A DNA stretch of 64,000 nt from Syntrophaceae bacterium UBA6087. GTDB lineage: Bacteria; Desulfobacterota; Desulfomonilia; UBA1062. Shown here one piece after another: positions 16,173 to 25,585 of this stretch. Where the stretch lies: the NCBI GenBank assembly GCA_002448235.1, contig DIXF01000015.1, forward strand, positions 35,611 through 99,610. Direction: 5' to 3'. Numbering within the stretch: the stretch's first letter is position 1; the number at the start of each line of letters is the position of its first letter. The translations under genes and the position numbers were made by a program. A model generated the notes under the pieces. That model made no database searches, was not told the DNA's origin, and worked only from the letters and a program-made list of their open reading frames with translations.

Positions 16173-18962
16173 ATGATCAGCAGCGTTCTCAAAACAAAGC
16201 TTGCCATCCCGCCTGCCCAGGCCGGTTGGATGAGCAGGCCCCGGTTGGTCAGGCTTCTGAACTCCGGACTGGAGCACAAGCTGATTATCGTGTCCGCACC
16301 CGCCGGTTTCGGAAAAACGACCCTCCTGGGCGAATGGGCGCTGAGCCGGAGGAAGATCTTTTCCTGGCTTTCCCTCGATGAGGTCGACAATGATTCTTTA
16401 CGTTTCTGGACCCATTTCATCTCATCTCTTCAGGTGTCGCGGCCGGGGCTCGGCAGGGCCGCCCTTGAAATGCTTCAGTCTTACTCGCCCTCCCAGCTCC
16501 CGGTTGAAACGTGTCTGACCACCCTTATCAATGAGATATTCGAAGAGAACAGGGCCTTTGTCATGGTTCTTGACGATTATCACCTCATCGGCAACCCCAC
16601 CATTCACGCCGACTTAAAGTTCCTCATCGATCACATGCCTCCCCAGTTCCACCTCGTCCTTTCGACCCGGATTAAAGCGCCTTTTTCCATCGGGCGCCTG
16701 AGGATCAAGAACCAGCTCACAGAGCTTGATGCCGATGACCTGCGCTTCACGTCCCAGGAAATAGCCCTCTTCGCCAAAAAAGTGATCGGCGGCAAACTTG
16801 CCGACGATGACATACCCGCGCTGGGCACCTACTCCGAAGGATGGGCCGCAGGGTTGCAGATCGCCGCCGTCGCCATAAAGAAAGACCTGCCCGGGGATGC
16901 CCCTTTGGTGTCCAAAGGGTACGAACACATGATCGAGTATTTCATGGAAGAAGTGTTTTCATCCCATCCTGACGAGGTTCAGTCTTTCCTGCTGGAAACC
17001 TCCATTCTCGATCGTCTGAGCGGAGAGCTGTGCGACGCCGTCACCGGGCAGAAAGACAGCGCAGCTACGCTTGAAGCGCTGTGCGCAGGAAACATGCTCA
17101 TCGTCCCGCTCGATCACGAGCGCCGCGAATTCCGTTATCACGTCCTGTTTGCAGACACCCTGAAAAGCCGCCTCCGGAAACTCGATCCCGGCCGCGTCCG
17201 GCGCCTGCATTCACGCGCCTCACAGTGGTTCGTGGAAAACGACATGCCGGATGAGGCAATCCGGCACGCGATAGAAGCCGAAGACTGGGACCGCGCCATG
17301 AGCCTCGTCGATAAGTATGCCGGCATCGCCCTGCTGAGGGGTGAATCCTCGACTGCCCTGCGGTGGATGAAGTCTCTGCCGAGCAAGAGCATTACTTCTC
17401 ATCCCGGACTTTGTACCGGATATGCCTGGGCCCTGTTCCTGAACAACCTGAGGAACAGAACGGGCATACCCTATGAGGTGATCGGACAGCTCTTGCGAGA
17501 TGCGGAAAAGGCCTATCTGGAGAAGAACTGCGGCGCGGGATCGTTCTCCGTGCGCGAGCGCCAGGTCCTCGGGCACGCCAATGCCCTGCGGGTGTATCTG
17601 GCCTATGAACGGGGAGATCCGGCAAACAAGATCATCGACCTGTGCAAGCGCAGCCTCGCAGGCACGGAAGGGGACTTCCCCATCGTGCGGGCCGGTGTCT
17701 ACAACATCCTGGGGATGACCTACATGAACATGGACGAGCCCGAGGCCGCTGCAAGGGCCCTTGAGGAAGCGAGAACCATCGGATTCGTCGAAGGACTCGG
17801 CTTCTCGGTCGTCACGATAGACTGCTTCCGGGCTTATCTTGCAAAGACCAGGGGGAGGCTCCGGGAATCGGAAGCCATGTGCCGGGAGTCTCTCAAGTCC
17901 ATAGACGATTCGTTCATAAAAACCCGGAGGCTTCCTCCCGAAATGCTCGGGCTCATCAAGCTGGTCCTTTCCTATGTCCTAATCGAGAAAAACGATCTCA
18001 AAACCGCGGACCGGATGCTCCATGAGATCACCAGGCCCATCCGGCTGCTAAAGGAAACATTTACGGCCATCTCGTACAATGCGCTCCTCGCCCGTCTCAG
18101 GTTCAGCCAGGGCGCCGAGCTGACGGATATCTTCTCCCTGCTGACCGAAATCGGCCTCATGGAGCAGTCGTGCCCGGGAGCAGAGACGTACTCGGTTGCG
18201 CTTCGCATCCGTCACCTGCTCCAGCGCTATCGCGGCAACCTGTCGTCCATCGAATCCGCTTTCCGCCTGGCAGACCGGTACGGCCTGACATTGAGCAGCC
18301 AGGCCCGGCCATCCAGCAACCCTTTGGCGAGACAGTGGTATTTTACCGAGCGGCTCTCCCTGGTGCGGCTGTCCCTTGCCGAGTCCGGCGTACGTCCCGC
18401 TCCCCTGTGCCGCCTTCCCCTTGAAGATGCCTTGCGCTTTCTTGAAGAGATCTCCGGCAAGGCAGGCAGCGACGGCTGGGGCGAGCTGGAGCTAGAGACG
18501 CTCATGCTGACCGCGCTGGTGCATCACGCAAGGAAGGACGACGGACATGCGTTGGCCGCACTCGAAAAAACCCTGGCTCTGGCGGAGCGGGAAGGATATG
18601 TACGGATCTTTATCGAGGAGGGAACTCCCATGGCGGATTTGCTGCGCCTTGGGATCGCCGGGGGGGTGTATCCCGATTTCGCCGCCTGCCTGCTGGATAT
18701 AGTCGGAGGAGAATCCGGGAGCGAACAGCACCAGCCTGCCATTCCGGACGACCTGTTCAATGCGCAGATAGAACGCTTGAGCCGGCAGGAAACCGCAATC
18801 CTCAAACTCATTGCGGACGGCCTTTCAAACCAGGAGATCGCCGACGAGCTCTGCATCGCCCTGACAACGGTCAAAACCCACAACTACAATATCTTCAGCA
18901 AGCTGAACGTAAAAAGGCGCTTCCAGGCGGTCAAAAAGGCAACACAGCTGAACCTGCTGTGA
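16173..18962 (+). CDS. MalT/LAL-type ATP-dependent LuxR transcription activator
   Basis: A 929-aa regulator built like MalT. It has an STAND-type NTPase with Walker A PAGFGKTT (43-50) and Walker B VMVLDDYH near 135. A long helical, TPR-like sensor region follows (about 400-800), and then a C-terminal LuxR helix-turn-helix (about 865-925): LSRQETAILKLIADGLSNQE, IADELCIALTTVKTH. Proteins of this type oligomerise on binding an inducer and ATP, then activate promoters. ATG 16173 lies nine bases after GGTGGAG; a GTG at 16158 is possible. The likely target is the adjacent acyl-CoA dehydrogenase or the AOR operon (inference from proximity). It stands alone. Confidence 0.9.
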   Translation: MISSVLKTKLAIPPAQAGWMSRPRLVRLLNSGLEHKLIIVSAPAGFGKTTLLGEWALSRRKIFSWLSLDEVDNDSLRFWTHFISSLQVSRPGLGRAALEMLQSYSPSQLPVETCLTTLINEIFEENRAFVMVLDDYHLIGNPTIHADLKFLIDHMPPQFHLVLSTRIKAPFSIGRLRIKNQLTELDADDLRFTSQEIALFAKKVIGGKLADDDIPALGTYSEGWAAGLQIAAVAIKKDLPGDAPLVSKGYEHMIEYFMEEVFSSHPDEVQSFLLETSILDRLSGELCDAVTGQKDSAATLEALCAGNMLIVPLDHERREFRYHVLFADTLKSRLRKLDPGRVRRLHSRASQWFVENDMPDEAIRHAIEAEDWDRAMSLVDKYAGIALLRGESSTALRWMKSLPSKSITSHPGLCTGYAWALFLNNLRNRTGIPYEVIGQLLRDAEKAYLEKNCGAGSFSVRERQVLGHANALRVYLAYERGDPANKIIDLCKRSLAGTEGDFPIVRAGVYNILGMTYMNMDEPEAAARALEEARTIGFVEGLGFSVVTIDCFRAYLAKTRGRLRESEAMCRESLKSIDDSFIKTRRLPPEMLGLIKLVLSYVLIEKNDLKTADRMLHEITRPIRLLKETFTAISYNALLARLRFSQGAELTDIFSLLTEIGLMEQSCPGAETYSVALRIRHLLQRYRGNLSSIESAFRLADRYGLTLSSQARPSSNPLARQWYFTERLSLVRLSLAESGVRPAPLCRLPLEDALRFLEEISGKAGSDGWGELELETLMLTALVHHARKDDGHALAALEKTLALAEREGYVRIFIEEGTPMADLLRLGIAGGVYPDFAACLLDIVGGESGSEQHQPAIPDDLFNAQIERLSRQETAILKLIADGLSNQEIADELCIALTTVKTHNYNIFSKLNVKRRFQAVKKATQLNLL

Positions 18963-19122
18963 TGCCGTCTTGCGGTAGAGCTGTGGTGCACAGGGAGTTC
19001 CGAACAATCTGACCGGCACCGCTGTGCTCCGCTAAAAGTTATGTTCCCTGGGTAAAAACAACAGGAGAGCGATGCTGATGTATAGTGGATCCATCAGCGA
19101 AGTGCCCATCCAGTGCTTCCTC

Positions 19123-19872
19123 CTATTTCCCGGCTGCGGTGATTATCCTGCCCATGCCGCCGCTGTGCTGTGTCTGGTCCCCCACCCTTGCCGCGGGTTT
19201 CCCGTCGATAAGCACGCTCGGATCGCCCGTCTTTATGACGAAGTTTGTCGGTCCGCAGCCCCCGGCATGCATGCCGGTGTCACCCGCCCTCGCAGCCGGC
19301 AGGCCATCGATGAACACGTTCGGGCTTCCCGACGAGATCGGTCCCTGAACGGGATGCGGGCAGGCAGGGCATCCCATCGCATAGTTGGGGCACTGCACCA
19401 TGCCCCCCACCCGGGCATATCCCTGCGGGTCCACGGCTTCCACCGTGAAGGTTTTTTCACATACGATCTTTCCGTCCTTTTCCACATACAGGGTTATGCT
19501 GTTCGTGCCGGGCCCGTTGAAGACGGGTCTGCTCAGCCGCCCGCGGTCCGGCGTGAAGGTGCCCGTTCCTTTCCAGCGGACATTCCCGGAGTTGTCAACC
19601 TGATCCCTGGTGCCCGGGTTGACAAGGCAGCTTGCCCCGAAGACCCAGCCCTTCGTAAAGACTTTCGGGCTCTTGCCGGCCGGATGGGTGAGCGAAAGCC
19701 GAATGTTCTGCGCCAGTGGATTCGCCTTCACAACCTCCCGGTTATTACCGGTGACGGATCGATTCAGCAACTCCGCTGCAGATGCAACAGAGCCCTGCCC
19801 GATAAGGCAGATGGCGGCTATTATCAGGATTGCAGCCTTGCTTGCAAGCGGGATTGGGCCAGGATACCTCAT
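19123..19872 (-). CDS. PAAR-motif protein with an export signal
   Basis: A 249-aa protein. The N terminus has a hydrophobic stretch (about 13-33) and an Ala-rich cleavage region (SVASAAE), so it looks exported. Residues 40-165 form a beta-rich domain (FTKGWVFGASCLVNPGTRDQ, FNGPGTNSITLYVEKDGK). The C-terminal 80 residues hold PAAR-like repeats: GSPNVFIDGLPAARAGD, GGCGPTNFVIKTGDPSVLID, GKPAARVGDQTQHSGGMG. PAAR domains normally cap the type VI secretion spike, but those are cytoplasmic and lack signal peptides. No T6SS gene is nearby. The ribosome site is AGAGGAG. Function is unknown; family recognition of the C-terminal half is good. Confidence 0.8.
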   Translation of the reverse strand: MRYPGPIPLASKAAILIIAAICLIGQGSVASAAELLNRSVTGNNREVVKANPLAQNIRLSLTHPAGKSPKVFTKGWVFGASCLVNPGTRDQVDNSGNVRWKGTGTFTPDRGRLSRPVFNGPGTNSITLYVEKDGKIVCEKTFTVEAVDPQGYARVGGMVQCPNYAMGCPACPHPVQGPISSGSPNVFIDGLPAARAGDTGMHAGGCGPTNFVIKTGDPSVLIDGKPAARVGDQTQHSGGMGRIITAAGK

Positions 19873-20422
19873 CGCATCTCCTCTCTTCTTAAAAAGATTG
19901 TCTCAGCATCGGCTTTTTAGCTCTGCATGGTTGAACTTAAAAACCCCTGCTCTGCTGAAGAAACAATGGATCTTTGTTATACCCTCTGGAACCGGTTTAT
20001 AAGCCGCAGCAGATCTCCCTTACCGATAGCCGCGCCCGATGAAGAGATGATCATTTTATCACGGAGTGAGGCAACTTCCAAGTATTGTTACGCAAAATAA
20101 CCGCTTGAAAAATGCAGACCTCATGAGATGACGGACGATGTTGATTATCAGGGCGATATCTCATCTCAACAGCCCTTTGGCTGTAAGGAATAGTTGCGGC
20201 CATGATAACATCATGTCCTTCAGCGTTTCCGCAACCGCAATAAGTATTATTCTCCGTTGACATGGAGCATCAGGGCTTTTGAAGAGAGGGGGAGGGATAT
20301 GCAGGGGGGACAGACTGCGATCCTTTCTCCGTTCACGCCTCAGGGCGGTGAGAAAAGGGCTTCTGCCCCCCCATGCTGCGGATCATCCTTTCAGTCCCGG
20401 GTCCTGACCGAAAGGCTCCTCA
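19873..20422. other. Intergenic region, no convincing gene
   Basis: About 550 bases. The only notable frame (minus, 20263-20051, 70 codons) has no ribosome site and no recognisable product. It should contain the promoter of the PAAR protein gene and the 3' end of the operon that finishes at 20423. No clear terminator hairpin with a T-run was found. A G-rich/C-rich pair (20288-20307 and 20360-20372) could fold but is not convincing. Confidence 0.4.
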
Positions 20423-21199
20423 TCAATCGTCCATGAGATTTCTCGGCCCGTAAAGGATGGCCTCCATGAACGGCATGTACTGGAAGAAGATCGGTTTCTT
20501 GCTCAGATCCAGATCTCTGAGCTGCAGGGCGATGCTGTGCTTGTCGCCCAGGCTCAGCTGCGCCGCGCCCGGATTCATGCTCTTGCCGAACTCGAGGGGG
20601 TTCATGTACACGTTTGCCGCGAGCGGGATGCCGTCCTTCACGGAAAACGTCTTGAACCGGTTGGTCTTTTCCGGGGAGGTCTTGAGCTTTTTCCCTTTCA
20701 GCGTGAGGATCTTTTCCCCCCCTTCGGAAAGGTTGCATGCCAGCATGGAGCCTTCCTGGGAGAACGTGATGTCTGCGAGGAACTTCGGATATCCGTAAAG
20801 TTCTACGCCGCCTTTGCGGGCCCGTTCGGTGGTTACCGGGAGCTGCCAGACGTATGCCATGAAGTATCTTTTCAGCATCATGCTCAAAACCGTGAGGCCG
20901 GGGATGACCCTCCTGCCGAAGGTGATGGGGAAGGAGATGGAGAACTCGTTATAGGGATCGATGTCCGTCTTACGGTATTCGAAGGCCGTGAAAGCGACCA
21001 GCGCCTTGCCTTTCCAGGCTTCCACCGGATGCATTTCCGGCAGGGGAAGATGCTTGCGGACCTTCTCGACAGGGGCGGTGAAAATAGCCGTCATGGCCGT
21101 ATTGTCGTAGTAGAATACGGGGAGCTTGCCCTCCAGAGACAGGTCTTTAGTCATCATATCCATTTGGTAAACACCTTTGAAGAAATCTCCTTTTTTCAT
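20423..21199 (-). CDS. Acetoacetate decarboxylase-like protein
   Basis: A 258-aa protein of the acetoacetate decarboxylase (ADC) superfamily: PVFYYDNTAMTAIFTAP, LPEMHPVEAWKGKALVAFTAFEY, ELYGYPKFLADITF. The ADC fold uses a Schiff-base Lys in an E-L-x-G-x-P-K context, which is conserved here as ELYGYPK. Many relatives act on other substrates. ATG 21199 is preceded by GAGGAGGATGT and is preferred over an upstream ATG at 21253. It is the last gene of the TetR-headed operon with an SDR and two acyl-CoA dehydrogenases. This suggests a short catabolic route ending in a decarboxylation or in turnover of a related beta-keto compound (inference). Confidence 0.82.
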   Translation of the reverse strand: MKKGDFFKGVYQMDMMTKDLSLEGKLPVFYYDNTAMTAIFTAPVEKVRKHLPLPEMHPVEAWKGKALVAFTAFEYRKTDIDPYNEFSISFPITFGRRVIPGLTVLSMMLKRYFMAYVWQLPVTTERARKGGVELYGYPKFLADITFSQEGSMLACNLSEGGEKILTLKGKKLKTSPEKTNRFKTFSVKDGIPLAANVYMNPLEFGKSMNPGAAQLSLGDKHSIALQLRDLDLSKKPIFFQYMPFMEAILYGPRNLMDD

Positions 21200-21281
21200 A
21201 CATCCTCCTCGATTATTTTCATGGATACGGTTCATTTTTACGCTTCCCTTCAAGCAGGTATTGCCCGCTTGAAGGTTTTGC

Positions 21282-22124
21282 TCAATCCTTCTTCTGCGCG
21301 TACGCCCGCGCTACATACCTGCTGAAAAAGCCGCTCAAACTGACCGCGGTCACCGGAAAAAACCTCGTGAGAAGGTCAATGGCCTTTGCATCGGTGCCCA
21401 CCAGGATGCGCCTCTTGTTTTTCTTTATCCCTGCGATGATGATCTTTGCCGCCTCATCCGCCGTGGTCCGGAAAAGCTCGTCCTCGTAGAGCCTCTGTGC
21501 CTTTTCCTTGGACAGGGCGTACATGGCCCGGTTCACGCGGGCGTTCTTTGCGATGTTGGTCTTGATCCCTCCGGGATGCACGCAGCTTATCCGTATGTTC
21601 GTGCCGTGCATTTCCTGGGCAAGGGTTTCCGTATAGCCCTTGACCGCGAACTTGGCGGAGCAGTAGGGGCCGTTGTTGGGATTGGGTATGATCCCGTTAA
21701 TGCTGGAGACATTGACGATGTGCCCCTCGGGCCGCTTCTTCAGGTGGGGAAGGAATGCCATGGTGCCGTACACGACGCCCCAGAAGTTGATGCCCATCAA
21801 CCATTCGAAATCTTCCAGCGGGACGGTTTCCAGGAAATCGCCCAGGGCAACGCCTGCGTTGTTTATGACGATATCTATGCCGCCGTGGTGCCTGGCTGCC
21901 TCCTCGGCATAGCCGAACACCCGGTCCCGCTTCGACACGTCCACGATATGGGTCGAAACCTTCACCCCGTTGCCGACAATTCGCGACGTCTCCTGCAGCC
22001 CTGCCTCGTCGATATCCGCGAGGGCCAGGTTGCACCCCTCGTCTGCAAGATTGACGGCAAGCATCCTGCCGATGCCCGAAGCAGCACCTGTGACGGCCGC
22101 GGTCTTATTCTTCAGATTCTTCAT
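21282..22124 (-). CDS. Short-chain dehydrogenase/reductase (SDR)
   Basis: A 280-aa classical SDR with NAD(P) motif TGAASGIG (13-20), NNAG near 90, catalytic Ser in NVSSINGI near 140 and YCSAK (Tyr/Lys) near 155. The C-terminal hydrophobic stretch (RFFPVTAVSLSGFF) resembles membrane-associated SDRs that act on lipid or steroid-like alcohols. The Asp in LADID suggests NAD preference. The ribosome site is AAAGAGGACC. It sits between an acyl-CoA dehydrogenase and the ADC-like gene in one operon. Probable role: oxidation or reduction of a hydroxyl/keto group on the same substrate. Confidence 0.9.
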   Translation of the reverse strand: MKNLKNKTAAVTGAASGIGRMLAVNLADEGCNLALADIDEAGLQETSRIVGNGVKVSTHIVDVSKRDRVFGYAEEAARHHGGIDIVINNAGVALGDFLETVPLEDFEWLMGINFWGVVYGTMAFLPHLKKRPEGHIVNVSSINGIIPNPNNGPYCSAKFAVKGYTETLAQEMHGTNIRISCVHPGGIKTNIAKNARVNRAMYALSKEKAQRLYEDELFRTTADEAAKIIIAGIKKNKRRILVGTDAKAIDLLTRFFPVTAVSLSGFFSRYVARAYAQKKD

Positions 22125-22148
22125 GGTCCTCTTTTCCTCCGGTGTATA

Positions 22149-23288
22149 TTACCTGCCGCTCCCGGCAAGGCCTGCAAGATCGCGTATCAGATCGAGCTTC
22201 TTCATGGGCGGGCTTCCAAGGAGAGCCTGCACCTGGCGGGCATCACGGAAGCGCTTCTCCTGGCCATAATCCTTCATGTAGCCGTTTCCCCCGAGAACCT
22301 GCACCCCGTCGGTGACGGCCTCGCAAGCCAGCTCATGGACGTGCAGCCCGGCAGCGATGCAGTGAGAGCCCCAAGCTGCCCCGTCGAGATCAAGTGCCCG
22401 GCAGGCCTGGGCGACGCACATCTCCGCCACGTCGGCCTTGACGGCCATGCCGGCGAGCAGCATGCTCACCTCGGTCCATTTGATGATCTCGCGGCCGCCC
22501 TGGGAGCGTTCTTTCGCATAGGCAAGCGCCTCTGAGAGCGAGCCCTTCATGATCCCTGCGTTCATGGCCGCCGCAGCCACGTGCATCTTTAACGACGCCT
22601 GCGCGAAGTACTCCCCGCCTTTGCCCTCTTCACCGATGAGCTCCGCGCCCACTCCCCGGAAATCGACATCGATGGCAGGACATGCATGCAGTCCGATGCT
22701 GAAGATGGGATCGCTCTTTGAGATCCCTTTCGCGGAGAGGTCCGCAAGGAAAAGGGACCAGGCTCCCCCCTTGCCGTTCCGGGCCGGGATCACGGCCTTG
22801 CCCGCCAGGCCTCCAAGCACGAGGAATTCGAGCTTGCCGGTGAGTGTATAGCCTTTGCGCGACTTGGAAAAGCCGGGGATTTCATCGCTATGGGAAGGGT
22901 CTGTATAGGACGGGAAAGCGACCAGGAACTCCCGTGCGGTCGTTGCCTTGGCGAAGATGCCCTTTGCGAGCCATTCCGCATGAGCCGTGAGCAGGATCTC
23001 CTGGGCCAGGGCATTGGTGAATAATATCCCTCCCAGGGAGCTGTCGGCCCGGCAGATATTGTCCAGGATGACGCACAGCGTGCCGATGTTCCCGCCGATG
23101 CCTCCGAACTCCTCTGGAAGCATGACGCCAAGGAATCCTACCTCGTAGGCCTTGCTCAGGACGTCTTCGAAAAAATCACCGAAGGGGTAGCGATCGTATT
23201 CTTCGGTCTTTTTCGAAAGCTCTTTGGCCGCAAATGACTGCGCCAGGTCTTCAAAGGGTTTCAGGTCGCTGTTGAATGAGGTCAGCAT
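22149..23288 (-). CDS. Acyl-CoA dehydrogenase-like protein lacking the catalytic Glu
   Basis: A 379-aa protein with the acyl-CoA dehydrogenase fold (LPEEFGGIGGNIG near 60, VLGGNGYMKDYGQEKRFRDA near 335). At the place where most members have IYEGT, this protein reads ALLGSP, so the usual catalytic Glu is a Leu. The alternative Glu used by isovaleryl- and long-chain enzymes is also not seen (KMHVAAAAMNAG there). The usual EPGAGTD substrate/FAD loop is degenerate. It follows directly on a normal acyl-CoA dehydrogenase gene (start at 24812). An inactive partner subunit in a heteromeric enzyme is plausible; other flavin chemistry is an alternative. The ribosome site is AAGGAGGAACC. Confidence 0.85.
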   Translation of the reverse strand: MLTSFNSDLKPFEDLAQSFAAKELSKKTEEYDRYPFGDFFEDVLSKAYEVGFLGVMLPEEFGGIGGNIGTLCVILDNICRADSSLGGILFTNALAQEILLTAHAEWLAKGIFAKATTAREFLVAFPSYTDPSHSDEIPGFSKSRKGYTLTGKLEFLVLGGLAGKAVIPARNGKGGAWSLFLADLSAKGISKSDPIFSIGLHACPAIDVDFRGVGAELIGEEGKGGEYFAQASLKMHVAAAAMNAGIMKGSLSEALAYAKERSQGGREIIKWTEVSMLLAGMAVKADVAEMCVAQACRALDLDGAAWGSHCIAAGLHVHELACEAVTDGVQVLGGNGYMKDYGQEKRFRDARQVQALLGSPPMKKLDLIRDLAGLAGSGR

Positions 23289-23306
23289 TGGTTCCTCCTT
23301 GTATGA

Positions 23307-24812
23307 TCAGTCTGCAAATACATCTGCCTGCGGCGCTGCCGGCGCGATGAGACACTTGAACGTGTTGAGCCGGTTGAGCTGGTTGGTTCCCTCGTAGATC
23401 TGCAGGAGCTTGATGTCACGGAGCATCTTTTCGACCCCTGCATCCTGACGCAATCCCGTGGATCCCATGAGCTCGATCGCCATCTGGCAGTTGCGTACGC
23501 CGATGTCCGTGCCCGCAAATTTCGCCAGAGAAGCCCAGCCCGAGCAGCACATCTGGTCCTTCGGCTTGACCCAGTCGTAGTAGAGCTTCCGCATGAACTT
23601 CCCGGAATATTCTTTATCGAGGGTCGGCCCGACCACTTTCTCGAAGTAGGCATTCGGCATGAGACGGAAGTAGTAGTACAGCGGCTTGAGCTGGAGGAGC
23701 CTATACATGCCGCGGAGGCTGTTGGCGTAGTTCGCCTCAACATAGGCGAGCCTTCCCAGCGCAACGTTCTTGTACATCTCGGCAAGCATGCATTGCACCC
23801 ACTCGCTCTTGATGAGGGGCTTGCCGTAGACCGTAGTTTTATTTGCATAGTTGAGCGCGGCCTCGAAGGCCCCCCGTGCGACGCCCACCCCGAATGCGCA
23901 CACACCCGGACGCGTGGCCGAGACCACATAGTCGATATAACGCTGGGAGAGGTCCTTCATGGGCTTCTTCGAGATCTTCTGCATCAGCTCCTCACTGAAG
24001 AGCACCTGGTCGTCCGGGATGAAGCAGTCCTCGAAGATGAGCACGCTGGCAGGGCAGACCCGCTGGCCCATCTTGTTTTCATGGGTCCCGAAGGAAAATC
24101 CCCTGGTGCCGGTCTTCACCATCATGCCCACGCCAGACACGGAAGGCTTCTTGAGATCGGAATATGCAAGGAGCACGGTCCAGGTCGACACGTGTCCCAT
24201 GGAGATGAACACCTTGGTGCCGTTGACGATGTACCCGCCGGGGACTTTCTTTGCATGACAGGCGACCTTGCCCTTGTCTACGAGATCCACCTCTTCCACA
24301 TCCGTTCCAGCGCCGGGTTCGGTGGTAGCCAGCGCAATGAGGCAGGGTTTGCCGGTCTTCTCGCCATGGGCCACCTCGCTGATGACCCTTTTTGCCAGGG
24401 CCGGATTGGCCGAAGCGATCAGACCGGCCACGCCGAGGTAGTGGACGCCGATGACGTTCATGATCCCGACGCAGACAGAGCTTATCTCTTCGGCAAAATA
24501 CGACATGGACGGCATGCTTGCCCCCTGGCCTCCGAACATCTTTGGTATCCACTTGGTGTAGAAGCCCCATTTGTTGGCGATCTCGACGAGTTCGAACGGC
24601 ATATAATCCGGATCTTCGTGGGTCTTCCGGTCAAGCTCGAGAGCCCTGGGCCTTGCCACCTCATCGTTGAACTTCCGGGCAAGGGCTATGACCTCCTGGA
24701 TCTCCCTGACCATGTGCTTGGGCATGCGCGGGGCATACGGCAGACTCAAATGGGTGTCCTCGAACTTCGGAAAACGGGACAGCCCGGCTGATACTTCGGA
24801 TCTGGACAGCAT
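23307..24812 (-). CDS. Acyl-CoA dehydrogenase (catalytic Glu present)
   Basis: A 501-aa member with TTEPGAGTDVEEVD near 167, GGYIVNGTKVFISMGH, and catalytic Glu in LQIYEGTNQLNRLN near 480. The length exceeds classical enzymes (about 380-400) because of an insertion around residues 340-430 (LRGMYRLLQLKPLYYYF). ATG 24812 has GAGGAGGGTAAT just upstream. It is the second gene of the TetR operon and precedes the Glu-less paralogue, so the two may form an alpha2-beta2 enzyme as do some mycobacterial steroid acyl-CoA dehydrogenases (inference by analogy). Confidence 0.9.
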   Translation of the reverse strand: MLSRSEVSAGLSRFPKFEDTHLSLPYAPRMPKHMVREIQEVIALARKFNDEVARPRALELDRKTHEDPDYMPFELVEIANKWGFYTKWIPKMFGGQGASMPSMSYFAEEISSVCVGIMNVIGVHYLGVAGLIASANPALAKRVISEVAHGEKTGKPCLIALATTEPGAGTDVEEVDLVDKGKVACHAKKVPGGYIVNGTKVFISMGHVSTWTVLLAYSDLKKPSVSGVGMMVKTGTRGFSFGTHENKMGQRVCPASVLIFEDCFIPDDQVLFSEELMQKISKKPMKDLSQRYIDYVVSATRPGVCAFGVGVARGAFEAALNYANKTTVYGKPLIKSEWVQCMLAEMYKNVALGRLAYVEANYANSLRGMYRLLQLKPLYYYFRLMPNAYFEKVVGPTLDKEYSGKFMRKLYYDWVKPKDQMCCSGWASLAKFAGTDIGVRNCQMAIELMGSTGLRQDAGVEKMLRDIKLLQIYEGTNQLNRLNTFKCLIAPAAPQADVFAD

Positions 24813-24881
24813 ATTACCCTCCTCTTTGTCGGTCATTTCCAAAAACAGCGGTGAAGCCGGTTGTAGATGAAGCACTCTATA

Positions 24882-25538
24882 TTAAACGGGGACGATCATG
24901 TCGCCGATTTCGGCCCTGCCCTTATCCGTCAGGTACATGGAGACCATTGCCTGAGTGATGGCCATGAGATTGTCGATAGCTTCGTCACGGGTGAACCGGC
25001 GATCCACCAGGTAGCTCAATCCCACCTGGTGGCACATCCCTATGATGATATGCCCCATGAGTGAGCCGTTTACCCCCTTGAGAAAGCCGAAGTCTTCCCA
25101 CTTGCGGAAATCTTCTGCGATATCGGATGCAAAATCCTGGAAAAAATCCCAGAGGACGATATCCTGCTCTTCATCGACCGCGAAGCCGCCTCGCAGGATC
25201 ATGAGGACCTGCTCCGGGTTCGCTTCCACATAGTCGAAGTAAGCGGCGTATGCCGGTTTCCACTGCCGGATGCGTTCGCGGGCGTCGCCGGGTTTTCTGG
25301 TTTCGCTTAAGCTTTTCAGCCTTACCCGCAGAGCTTCGAGCGTCCCGCGGGTAATCTGCTCGAACAGGTCCCGTTTATCCTTGAAATGCGCATAGACGCT
25401 GCCGGTGGATATGCCTGCCGCCTTGACGATATCCGCGATCTGGGCCTTGTGATATCCCTTTTCGCTGAATACCTTGCTGGCGGCCTGGAAGATAATCTCC
25501 CGCGTCTCGGCCTTGCGTTCTTCCAGCGGACTCGACAT
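24882..25538 (-). CDS. TetR-family transcription regulator
   Basis: A 218-aa TetR repressor-type protein. The N-terminal helix-turn-helix (residues 10-57) has IIFQAASKVFSEKGYHKAQI, ADIVKAAGISTGSVYAHFKD. The C-terminal ligand domain is helical (about 80-205). It heads the operon with two acyl-CoA dehydrogenases, an SDR and an ADC-like enzyme, so it is probably an autoregulated repressor relieved by an acyl-CoA. The start follows AAAGGAAGAGAGA. A sigma-70 promoter match lies directly upstream (25558-25585) and overlaps inverted copies of AATAACA that could be its operator. Confidence 0.92.
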   Translation of the reverse strand: MSSPLEERKAETREIIFQAASKVFSEKGYHKAQIADIVKAAGISTGSVYAHFKDKRDLFEQITRGTLEALRVRLKSLSETRKPGDARERIRQWKPAYAAYFDYVEANPEQVLMILRGGFAVDEEQDIVLWDFFQDFASDIAEDFRKWEDFGFLKGVNGSLMGHIIIGMCHQVGLSYLVDRRFTRDEAIDNLMAITQAMVSMYLTDKGRAEIGDMIVPV

Positions 25539-25557
25539 TCTCTCTTCCTTTGAATTT

Positions 25558-25585
25558 ATTATATAGCATAATAACAGTGAATCAA
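25558..25585 (-). promoter_or_regulatory. Sigma-70-type promoter of the TetR operon
   Basis: On the minus strand TTGATT (25585-25580) and TATAAT (25563-25558) are separated by 16 bases and lie 20 bases upstream of the TetR start. The flanks carry AATAACA copies in inverted orientation (25568-25576 and 25613-25619) that could bind the TetR dimer (inference). Confidence 0.6.

Noticed and set aside
19123..19872. A type VI secretion locus around the PAAR protein
   Set aside because: No Hcp, VgrG, ClpV or sheath genes were found in the window and the protein has an export signal.
20051..20263. 70-codon minus-strand frame in the gap after the PAAR protein
   Set aside because: No ribosome site, no recognisable product and no codon bias like its neighbours.
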